Origin: Collinsella sp. AF33-16
GTDB taxonomy: Bacteria > Actinomycetota > Coriobacteriia > Coriobacteriales > Coriobacteriaceae
Assembly: GCF_003475325.1 (NCBI RefSeq)
Contig: NZ_QRQC01000001.1
Span: 186,001-250,000 of the forward strand
Length of the DNA: 64,000 bases
Direction of reading: 5' to 3'
The notes below the pieces were generated by a model. The model ran no database searches. It was not told where the DNA came from and saw only the letters and a program-made list of their open reading frames with translations. Within the stretch, counting starts at the first letter, position 1. Every line of letters starts with the position of its first letter. This document shows, piece by piece, positions 1 through 7,890 of this stretch. The translations under genes were made by a program, and so were the position numbers.

Positions 1-3000
1 TCAAAAGATGGGTCCATCCGCCAGGAGCTTGACGAGTACGTGGTGACGCGCGAGTTGCAGAGGCACTTTGCCACGTTCTTCAAGGCCTACGGCGATGCCA
101 TCGATGCACGCACCGACAAGATCGGCGTGTGGATCAGTGGTTTCTTCGGTTCCGGTAAATCGCACTTCCTCAAGATGCTGAGCTACCTGCTCGAGAATCG
201 CCAGATCGGCGGCAAGAGCGCCATCCGCTACTTTGACGGCAAAATCGTCGACCCCATGGTCGCGGCTGCCATGGAGCGCGCCTGCTCGGTGCCCACGCAG
301 GCCATCCTCTTTAACATCGATAGCAAGGCGGGCCAGTGGAAGCAGGGCGATACGGCTCCCACGGCGCTGCTTCGCGGCTTTGAGCGCATGTTCTACGAGG
401 CGCGCGGCTTCTACGGCGAGGACCTCAAGCTTGCAAAGCTCGAGGACTACATCGATTCCCTGGGCAAGACCCAGGAGTTCCGCGAGGCCTTTGAGCGCGT
501 CAACGGCGAGTCCTGGCTCCAGGCCCGCGACACCTACAGCTACTTTGAGGACGACGTCGTCGAGGTGCTGCAGAGCGTGCTCGGCATGAGCGAAAAGGCC
601 GCATGGAACTGGCTCGAGGGTTCTGAGGACGAGGTTTTGGCCCCCGATGTCTTTGCCAAAAAGGTCAAGGATTACGTGGACGCTCAGGCAGCGGCCCACG
701 GTGGCAACTTCCGTTTGCTCTTTATGGTCGACGAGGTGGGTCAGTTTATTACAAACGACCAGGACCCAAGCCTTATGCTGAGCCTTCAGACCATCGTCGA
801 GGAGCTGGGTGCCGCCTGCGGTGGCCGCGTGTGGGTGATGGTCACGAGCCAGGAGGCCATCGACAACCTGAGCCTGCCCGTGGGCAACGACTTTTCAAAG
901 ATCCAGGGCCGTTTCAATACCCGCCTTTCGCTCTCCAGCTCCAGCGTGGACGAGGTCATCCAACGCCGTGTGCTCGAGAAGACCGCGCCGGCGGCCGATA
1001 CGCTTGCACAGGTCTACGAGCAAGACGCCGCCGTCCTCAAAAACAACTTTACCTTTGAGGGGGGCTCGCGCTCCGACCTTGCCGGCTTCGCCAACTCCAA
1101 GGATTTTGTGGCCAGCTACCCGTTTGTGGGCTACCAGTTTAAGCTTCTGCCCGACGTGATGACCGAGGTACGCAAGCATGGTGTTAAGGCCAAGCACATG
1201 TCCACGGGCGAGCGCTCCATGCTGAGCGCGTTTCAGGAGAGCGCTCAGGCCATCCAGCATGACCAGACTGGTGCACTCGTGCCGTTCTGGCGCTTCTTCG
1301 ACACAATCTCCAAGGATTTGGAGCACGGCATCATTCAGGTCGTCGTCTGTGCGGAGCGCGCGGCTGAAAACGCAGAGGGTCTTGAGAGCTACGATGTCCG
1401 GGTGCTTAAGCTCCTGTACTTGATCCGCTACATCGGCTACGTCAAGGCCACGGTCGAGAACATCTCCATCCTTATGATCGATAGCCTGGACGTGGACAAG
1501 CGCGCCCTTAAGGACCGCGTCAAGGAGTCCCTCGCCCGCTTGGAGCGCGAGAACAAAGTGGCGCGACAGGGCGATACCTACAGCTTCCTCACCGACGAGG
1601 AGCAGGAAATTGCACAGGAGATTGCGCGGACCCCGATCGACAACGCGAAGGTGATCGAGTACATCAAAAAGCGCCTGTTCGACAGCATTTACAATGCGTA
1701 CAAGTTCCATCGCGATCCTAATGACTTCCCCTTTGACCGCTACGTGGATGGCTCGATTCATGGATCCAGCAAGGGTGGTATGGAACTCTCCGTGGTGACC
1801 ATGGCCGGCGACTTGGCACGTGCGGACGATGCCGAGCTAGCATTGAAATCCGTGGATAAGGCCATCGTGGCCTTGGGCGACGAGGTGGATTATTGGGCCC
1901 CACTCGTCAACGCCGCTAAGATTCGCATGTACGCCCAGACGCGCAATCTGCAGGAGCTACCGCCGAGTACCCGCCAGATTGTCGAGGCAAAAATGCGCGA
2001 GGCAGCCTATAACGAAAAAGAGGCCGATGCCCTTTTGAGCGAGGCCGTGCTCCATGCACGTTGCGCGGTCAACGGCCGTATGGTCGAAGTTCGCGCCACC
2101 AAACCCGCCCAGGTTTTTGAGCAGGTGCTCGCGCAACTGTGTGACGTTGTTTTTGAAAAGGCTGGCTACATCGGCGCGCCGGTTGAGGACGATTCCGATA
2201 TTCGCTCCACGCTGGCGGGTAACGTCCAGGCGGGGCTCGATGGCATGGATGCGGGCAACACGCGTGCGCTCAGGGAGGTCGAGGACTACCTCAACGTGCA
2301 GCATCAGCGCCATCTGGATACCGCTATGGGCGATATCCAACGCCAGTACCAGCAAAGGCCCTTTGGCTGGCGTGAGGTCGACATCGCCAATGTGGTGGCG
2401 CAGCTCGTGGTGGAGCAGCGCGCGCAGGTGTTGTTTGGCGGCCAGACGGTCCAGGCCAACGACAACCGTATGGTGGCACTCCTGCGCAAGGATGCCGATA
2501 AGGCCCAGGTGCGCTTGCGCGTGCGTATGAGCGACCGGTTGCTGCGTGCCACGGGCGAGCTCATGCGCGACCTGTTTGATCTCAAGACCGTGCCCTCCAA
2601 CGAGGATAAGCTCGTGGCCGAGCTCAAAGAGCGCCTTGAGGGCTTGCGCGAGGCGTGCCTCGCCATAGCACGCGACTACTACACGGGCATCAAGCCGGCC
2701 TACCCGTATCCCGGTGAGGACGAGTGCGAGAAGATGCGCTCGGAGGTGGCCGACGTCCTTAAGGACCAGAACGAGGCCGAGGCGTTCTTGACCACGTTCA
2801 CCAAGCATGAGGAGCGCTTGCTCGATGCCAAGGAAGACTTTGACAAGGTGGTTGAGTTCTTCGAGTCCAATCAACGAACAGCGTTTGACCACGCCAGGGA
2901 TTTCTTGAACCGCACCGAGGGTATCGAGTATGCCTCCGATGACATTCCCAGCGCGGTGGAGAACGTGGCAAAGGTGCGCGAGATCCTCAAAGATCCCAAG

Positions 3001-3585
3001 CCCTACGGCCGTATTAAAGACCTGCAGCCGCTTATGGATCCCGTCGAGGATGACATGAAAAAGCTGCTGGGCATCCGCCGCAATGAGTTTTTGTGTCGCA
3101 TCGAGAGCGATCTGCAAGACCTGCGGGCGCAGGCCGAGAGTCAAAAGGGCTTTGTCAATCAGGCCAAGGATCCCATAGCAGACGCCGGCACCAAATACGA
3201 GTCGTTCAAAAACCGTGCCCACAGCGCTCAAAGTCTCAACGAACTGAGCGTTGTTGCAACTAACTGGGGCAACTGGATCAGCGCAGCAACCAACGAGATG
3301 TACGACGCCGTGGATGAGGCCCGCATGCGTATGGACAACGAGCGCCGCACCACCGAGGTCACGAGTACGGGTGAAGTGGTCAAGAAGGTCTCCAACAAGG
3401 GCGCCGCATCGTCTGCTCCCGTGCCCGCGCCCAAGCCCCAGCGCAAGATCAAGACCGTGCGCCGCGCCGATCTGGCCAAGCCGAGTCGTCTCTTGTCCGC
3501 AGAAGACGTGGAGCGCTACGTGGACGACCTGCGCTCCCGCCTTATGCAGGCGCTCGCTGCAAACGACGAGATCCGTATCAACTAA
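1..3585 (+). CDS. brxC: BREX P-loop ATPase BrxC, 5' end outside the window
   Basis: The reading frame is open from base 1, so the first residues of the gene lie outside the window; a GTG at 40 is internal. About 1195 residues are visible, close to the usual roughly 1200 for BrxC. The start reads QELDEYVVTRELQRHF, typical of the BrxC N-terminus, followed by a Walker A motif GFFGSGKSH around visible residue 47 and a helical, charged C-terminal half. BrxC is a large ATPase of the BREX phage-defence complex and is needed for both host methylation and phage exclusion. It is followed after 66 bp by pglX. brxA and brxB are expected just upstream of the window (inference from the usual gene order). 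The identification is strong. Confidence 0.93.
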   Translation, partial: SKDGSIRQELDEYVVTRELQRHFATFFKAYGDAIDARTDKIGVWISGFFGSGKSHFLKMLSYLLENRQIGGKSAIRYFDGKIVDPMVAAAMERACSVPTQAILFNIDSKAGQWKQGDTAPTALLRGFERMFYEARGFYGEDLKLAKLEDYIDSLGKTQEFREAFERVNGESWLQARDTYSYFEDDVVEVLQSVLGMSEKAAWNWLEGSEDEVLAPDVFAKKVKDYVDAQAAAHGGNFRLLFMVDEVGQFITNDQDPSLMLSLQTIVEELGAACGGRVWVMVTSQEAIDNLSLPVGNDFSKIQGRFNTRLSLSSSSVDEVIQRRVLEKTAPAADTLAQVYEQDAAVLKNNFTFEGGSRSDLAGFANSKDFVASYPFVGYQFKLLPDVMTEVRKHGVKAKHMSTGERSMLSAFQESAQAIQHDQTGALVPFWRFFDTISKDLEHGIIQVVVCAERAAENAEGLESYDVRVLKLLYLIRYIGYVKATVENISILMIDSLDVDKRALKDRVKESLARLERENKVARQGDTYSFLTDEEQEIAQEIARTPIDNAKVIEYIKKRLFDSIYNAYKFHRDPNDFPFDRYVDGSIHGSSKGGMELSVVTMAGDLARADDAELALKSVDKAIVALGDEVDYWAPLVNAAKIRMYAQTRNLQELPPSTRQIVEAKMREAAYNEKEADALLSEAVLHARCAVNGRMVEVRATKPAQVFEQVLAQLCDVVFEKAGYIGAPVEDDSDIRSTLAGNVQAGLDGMDAGNTRALREVEDYLNVQHQRHLDTAMGDIQRQYQQRPFGWREVDIANVVAQLVVEQRAQVLFGGQTVQANDNRMVALLRKDADKAQVRLRVRMSDRLLRATGELMRDLFDLKTVPSNEDKLVAELKERLEGLREACLAIARDYYTGIKPAYPYPGEDECEKMRSEVADVLKDQNEAEAFLTTFTKHEERLLDAKEDFDKVVEFFESNQRTAFDHARDFLNRTEGIEYASDDIPSAVENVAKVREILKDPKPYGRIKDLQPLMDPVEDDMKKLLGIRRNEFLCRIESDLQDLRAQAESQKGFVNQAKDPIADAGTKYESFKNRAHSAQSLNELSVVATNWGNWISAATNEMYDAVDEARMRMDNERRTTEVTSTGEVVKKVSNKGAASSAPVPAPKPQRKIKTVRRADLAKPSRLLSAEDVERYVDDLRSRLMQALAANDEIRIN

Positions 3586-3593
3586 CCCGCGGA

Positions 3594-3623
3594 GCCACCG
3601 GTGCCAAAGCGCGCACCGGTGGC
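3594..3623 (+). terminator. Intercistronic hairpin between brxC and pglX
   Basis: A perfect 11-bp stem, GCCACCGGTGC (3594-3604) with GCACCGGTGGC (3613-3623), lies 8 bases after the brxC stop. No T-run follows, so it is more likely an mRNA-stability or attenuation hairpin than a full intrinsic terminator. Confidence 0.5.
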
Positions 3624-3651
3624 TTATGGCGTTTAGAAAGGCTCATCAACC

Positions 3652-6102
3652 ATGAACGATTCTGCTCTTAAGAGCTTCTGCACCTGGGCCCGTACGGAGC
3701 TCATCAAAGGCGTGGAGGCGCAGATGGTGCGCTACGGCATCACCGAACCTGCACCCGCGCCCGTTGGGTCCGAGACCGTCAACGGCCTGCCCCTAAGTCC
3801 GGCTGAGATTGAGCAACGCGACGAGCTGCTGCGCATGCAGGCAGAGGTGGGTCACGAGGCGCTGCGCGACCGTGCGGCCTACACCTGGTTCAACCGCCTC
3901 GTGGCCATTCGCTTTATGGATGCACGCGGATGGCTCCCCGGCCGTATGCGCATGCTAAGTCGTGCGGACGGCAGCCATGGCAGCGAGGCCGTGGAGAACG
4001 CACTGGATGTGGAGATAGCGACGGCCGATACCGATCGCATAGCCGAGCTCAAGATGGCGGGCTTGGATGAACCGCTGTGGCGTTACCTGTTTGTTGCTCA
4101 GTGCGAGGAGCTTGCCGATTGCCTGCCGGGCGTCTTTGAACGCGTGGGCGGAGCCATGGAGCTGCTGTTGCCCCAGGGCCTCATGATGGCCGACGGCGTG
4201 GTCGGCAAGCTCAACGCCGTCCTCGCTGACGAGGACTGGCGCGAGGGCGTGACCGTTCTGGGCTGGATGTATCAATACTACAACGCTGACGTTAAAGACG
4301 AGTTCTTCAAGTCCAAGCGCAAAGCAGCGGCGGAGGACATCGCGCCTGCCACGCAGCTTTTCACCCCCGAGTGGATCGTGCGCTACATGGTCGAGAACTC
4401 GCTCGGCCGTCTGTGGATGCTCAACAACCCAGGGAGTACGCTACGCGAGCACATGAAATACTACATCGAGCCCGATGCTGAGCACGAGGACTTTATCCGC
4501 ATCTCGAGCCCCGAGGAGATTTCGCTCTGCGACCCAGCGTGCGGCTCGGGCCATATCCTGGTTTATGCGTTTGAGCTGCTCTTTGCCATGTACGAGGAGC
4601 GCGGCTATCGTGAGCGCGAGATTCCCGAGCTCATTCTTACTAAAAACCTCGCTGGCATGGAGATCGATCCCCGTGCAGCGCAGATCGCGGAGCTGGCGCT
4701 TGCCATGTGCGCCCGCGAGCACAACCGTCGCTTCTTTAGGCGCGGCGTCCGTGCCGACGTTACCGTGCTCACGAGCATCCCGCTGGGGGAGGACGAGCTC
4801 CCGGGCAACAAGAAGCTCGCCGAGGAACTGAGCCATTTGGGCGAGATCGGCTCGCTGTTCAATCCTTCAGAGGACGAGATTGACGAGCTTAAGGCCACCG
4901 CCGCGAGCTGTTCCGACGATCTTTTTGCCACTGCGACCAAAACTAAGCTCGAAAGCGCTGCCGCCATCTGCGAGAAGCTGTCCCGTCGTTTTACCTGCGT
5001 CGTGGCGAATCCTCCGTATATGGGCAGCAGCAGCTTTAACCCCTTCACGAGCAAGTGGATCAAGAAGAACTACCCCGACGTGAAGGGCGACCTCTTCTCC
5101 AGCTTTGTCGTTCGCATGTTCAGTCTCGCCAAGGACCACGGCGAGTGCGGAGTCATGTCGCCTTTCGTCTGGATGTTCATCGGAAGCTATGAGAAGCTCC
5201 GCAACGAGATTATCGACAACAGAACGCTAACCTCTCTCATCCAGCTTGAGTACTCGGGCTTCGCTGGCGCGACCGTGCCCATCTGTACCTACACGTTCCA
5301 CAATTCGTTCGTCAAGGGCTACAAGGGCGGCTATGTGCGCCTTTCGGACTTCGTTGGTGCTGCTGTCCAGGCCCCGAAGGCCCTCGAGGCGATCCGAAAC
5401 CCCGGCTGCGGCTGGTTCTACCGCCGCGACGCCGAGACCTTCAAGCAGATCCCCGGCACCCCCATAGCCTACTGGCTTGGAGAAGGGGCAAATAACTCCT
5501 TCGGGGCTGGGCAGCCTTTGGCAAAAATTGCGAAAACGCGCAAAGGAATGTTTACGGGTAATAACGACTTGTTTCTTCGGCAGTGGTACGAGGTTTCTTG
5601 TTCATTGATTGACATTGATTATAAGTTTTACTCCAAAGGCGGCCCCTATCGTCGTTGGTATGGTAATCGCGATTATGTTGTGCGTTGGAAGGACGATGGC
5701 AAGGAGATTAAAGCGTTTCCAGGCTCGGGTAATATCAACGAATCCGATTACTTCAAATCATGTCTGTGCTGGTCGCTAATTACCTCGGGTGACATTAGTT
5801 TTAGGGCTTTAAATACAGATGAGTTCGTCATGGGCGATGCCGGCCCAGCCTGTTATCCCAATCCGGAGATGTATTTCTACCTCCTCGGCCTTTTAAATTC
5901 ATCTTCGATTCAGCTACTTTCCAAAGCGATAAATCCGACATTGAACTGGAGTGCTGGAGTCGTTGGCTCTTTTCCAGTTTTATTGCCGCGCGAATCGCTT
6001 GACGGCATCAAGTCTCTTGTTGCCGAGCAGGTCGTTGAATCTGAGGTGGATTGGGACTCGTTTGAAACCTCCTGGGATTTCAAGCGGAATCCTTTGGTGT
6101 AG
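3652..6102 (+). CDS. pglX: BREX adenine-specific methyltransferase PglX, N-terminal and target-recognition part
   Basis: 816 residues, preceded by a GAAAGG ribosome-binding site. It carries the N6-adenine methyltransferase motifs: motif I CDPACGSGH around residue 293 and the catalytic NPPY (VVANPPYMG) around residue 453. PglX methylates the host at a non-palindromic site and is needed for BREX defence. Intact type 1 PglX is usually about 1200 residues. This ORF stops with TAG right after WDSFETSWDFKR, a conserved motif that in intact proteins lies between the target-recognition region and a C-terminal domain. The missing C-terminal domain is encoded separately at 6899-7867. From about base 5480 the sequence becomes visibly AT-richer with more A/T-ending codons, which suggests replacement of the recognition domain by recombination. 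The two parts may act as separate subunits, or the gene may be inactivated; sequence alone cannot decide. Confidence 0.9.
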   Translation: MNDSALKSFCTWARTELIKGVEAQMVRYGITEPAPAPVGSETVNGLPLSPAEIEQRDELLRMQAEVGHEALRDRAAYTWFNRLVAIRFMDARGWLPGRMRMLSRADGSHGSEAVENALDVEIATADTDRIAELKMAGLDEPLWRYLFVAQCEELADCLPGVFERVGGAMELLLPQGLMMADGVVGKLNAVLADEDWREGVTVLGWMYQYYNADVKDEFFKSKRKAAAEDIAPATQLFTPEWIVRYMVENSLGRLWMLNNPGSTLREHMKYYIEPDAEHEDFIRISSPEEISLCDPACGSGHILVYAFELLFAMYEERGYREREIPELILTKNLAGMEIDPRAAQIAELALAMCAREHNRRFFRRGVRADVTVLTSIPLGEDELPGNKKLAEELSHLGEIGSLFNPSEDEIDELKATAASCSDDLFATATKTKLESAAAICEKLSRRFTCVVANPPYMGSSSFNPFTSKWIKKNYPDVKGDLFSSFVVRMFSLAKDHGECGVMSPFVWMFIGSYEKLRNEIIDNRTLTSLIQLEYSGFAGATVPICTYTFHNSFVKGYKGGYVRLSDFVGAAVQAPKALEAIRNPGCGWFYRRDAETFKQIPGTPIAYWLGEGANNSFGAGQPLAKIAKTRKGMFTGNNDLFLRQWYEVSCSLIDIDYKFYSKGGPYRRWYGNRDYVVRWKDDGKEIKAFPGSGNINESDYFKSCLCWSLITSGDISFRALNTDEFVMGDAGPACYPNPEMYFYLLGLLNSSSIQLLSKAINPTLNWSAGVVGSFPVLLPRESLDGIKSLVAEQVVESEVDWDSFETSWDFKRNPLV

Positions 6103-6111
6103 GTGATTAGG

Positions 6112-6753
6112 ATGGCAGGAAAAAAGAGCTACAACGAGAATTATCGTCATGAATGCCAGAATGAAGTCATTGGGCTTCCAGAAGCCGATATGAGCTGCCT
6201 ATTTGACGGATTCTTTTCAGCGGAGGAGCTATCGGCTATTTTCGATTTTTACCTCGTGCATACGCCAGTCAAGAAAAGCAAAGAGGCGAAAAGTGACTCC
6301 GAGCGTTGGCTGGGCGAGTATGGATGGGCTGGTGCAAGCTCCTTGAGCAAACTCGAGGGAGAACTGCTCAAGTCCTCCGGTATTTCCTCCTTTTGCATTT
6401 TAAAAAGCGGTTCAATAAGTCAGACGGCAGAGGCAATGCGACTGAATGAGGAGATATGCCCATCCTGCCCGCGAGCCCTTTTCCGCATTAGTTGCAAACC
6501 AAAGCTTCGAGAGGACGGTTCTCTAGACGCCTCTCCTTCAGAAACGAGACTTGGATGCGTTTTTCGCCACATGCGAAATTGCATTGCGCACGGGCAAGTA
6601 TATGGGCTGGATAACAGAATGCTGTACTTACGTGACAAAGACGAGGACGGTGCCATAAGCGCTGCCGTGGTTATCGGTCAGCAAACATTATTAGATTGGA
6701 TAAAAGTGGTCGATAAAGATGGCGTTTTTTATCCAGCCGTTTGCAAGGGTTAG
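6112..6753 (+). CDS. HEPN-like protein inserted between the two parts of pglX
   Basis: 213 residues. ATG at 6112 is chosen because AGGTGA (6101-6106), overlapping the pglX stop, is a good ribosome-binding site at 5 bases spacing. An in-frame GTG at 6103 directly follows the stop but lacks such a site. The ORF is in the same frame as the pglX N-terminal part, separated from it by one TAG codon. Near residue 155 it reads RHMRNCIAHGQVY, matching the Rx4H signature (R-NCIA-H) of HEPN ribonuclease/toxin folds. A cysteine pair (CPSC) lies further upstream. The protein has no similarity that I can see to PglX. Codon use is AT-rich, like the end of the upstream ORF. HEPN proteins are common RNases in toxin-antitoxin and anti-phage systems; a defence role here is inference. 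Confidence 0.6.
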   Translation: MAGKKSYNENYRHECQNEVIGLPEADMSCLFDGFFSAEELSAIFDFYLVHTPVKKSKEAKSDSERWLGEYGWAGASSLSKLEGELLKSSGISSFCILKSGSISQTAEAMRLNEEICPSCPRALFRISCKPKLREDGSLDASPSETRLGCVFRHMRNCIAHGQVYGLDNRMLYLRDKDEDGAISAAVVIGQQTLLDWIKVVDKDGVFYPAVCKG

Positions 6754-6760
6754 CGAACTA

Positions 6761-6806
6761 GCTTTCTATTTGGGAAGCGGTGGACAGCGAGTTCCAAATA
6801 GAAAGC
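6761..6806. repeat. 13-bp perfect inverted repeat downstream of the HEPN-like gene
   Basis: GCTTTCTATTTGG (6761-6773) is the exact reverse complement of CCAAATAGAAAGC (6794-6806), with a 20-base spacer. It begins 8 bases after the HEPN-like stop codon. There is no T-run, so a classical terminator is not clear. It could be a transcript-end hairpin or a recombination site at the cassette boundary. Confidence 0.7.
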
Positions 6807-6898
6807 GCGCTCAGTGAAGAGGGGTGTGCATAGCCCAATGTGGACCGACTTGCCATCTAAGTTAACTGATGAATTAATATAGATTGGAATTGTTTGCC

Positions 6899-7867
6899 AT
6901 GGCAGTGTTTCTCGCCGATAAATACGAGACCCGCAAGGCCGAGGTCAATGCTCGCTTTGAGCAGCTTCGCGCTAACGAGGAAGAGCTCAACCGAATCTTT
7001 GCCAAGATCTACAACATGGAGGGGGAGGTGCCCATCGAGGTCGAGGATAAGTACGTCTCGGTGGCGCGCATCTTCGACACCGCCGACGAGATTCCCGAGA
7101 GCTATAAGGGCAACAAATACGTGCGCACTAAGCGCGACGAGATCACCTCGCTCATAAGCTATGCCGTGGGCTGCATGTTTGGCCGCTATTCGCTGGACGT
7201 GGACGGTCTGGTCTTGGCCGATCAGGGTGCCACGGTCAACGACTATCTGGCCAAGATGCCCGACCCGGCGCATGTGGCCTTTATGCCCGATAGCGACAAC
7301 GTGCTGCCGATTACCGACGACGAGTACTTTGATGACGACATCGTGCGTTACTTTATCGACTTTGTGCGCACTGTGTATGGCGAGGAGACGCTCGAGCAGA
7401 ACCTGGCCTTTAGTGCCGAGGCGCTCGGCGGCAAGGGCACCTCGCGCGAGGTAATCCGTTCCTACTTTTTGAAGGACTTCTTTAAGGACCACTGCCAGAC
7501 CTATAAGAAGCGTCCCATCTACTGGCTGTTCGACAGCGGCAAGAAGAATGGCTTCAAGTGCCTTGTTTACATGCATCGCTACCAGCCCGACCTGTTGGCT
7601 CGCATCCGCACCGACTATGTGCATGAGCAGCAGGAGCGCTATCGCTCCCAGATCGGCTATGCCAACGACGCCCTTGCCAGTGCCGAGCGCGGCGAGCGCG
7701 TGTGTTTGGATAAGCGCGTCAAAAAGCTCAATGACCAGCTCAAAGAGACCATTGCCTACGAGGAGAAACTACACCACTTGGCAGACCAGATGATTAAGAT
7801 CGACCTGGATGACGGCGTCAAGATCAATTACGCCAAGTTTCAGGATGTGCTGGCGAAGATTAAATAA
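6899..7867 (+). pseudogene. Detached C-terminal domain of PglX
   Basis: 322 residues from ATG 6899. It contains NEEELNRIFAKIY, SYAVGCMFGRYSLD and KRPIYWLFDSGKKNGFK, all hallmarks of the C-terminal third of type 1 PglX, in the usual order. It lies in a different frame from the N-terminal part and 796 bp downstream of its stop. No convincing ribosome-binding site precedes ATG 6899 or the in-frame TTG at 6884, so translation may be poor. GC-rich codon use returns to that of the BREX island. The fragment is complete to the usual C-terminus and ends 23 bp before pglZ. It is either a separately translated subunit or a stranded gene end left by insertion of the upstream cassette. A truncated pglX is the simplest reading. 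Confidence 0.85.
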
Positions 7868-7890
7868 CTGCAGATACGGTAAGGATATTC

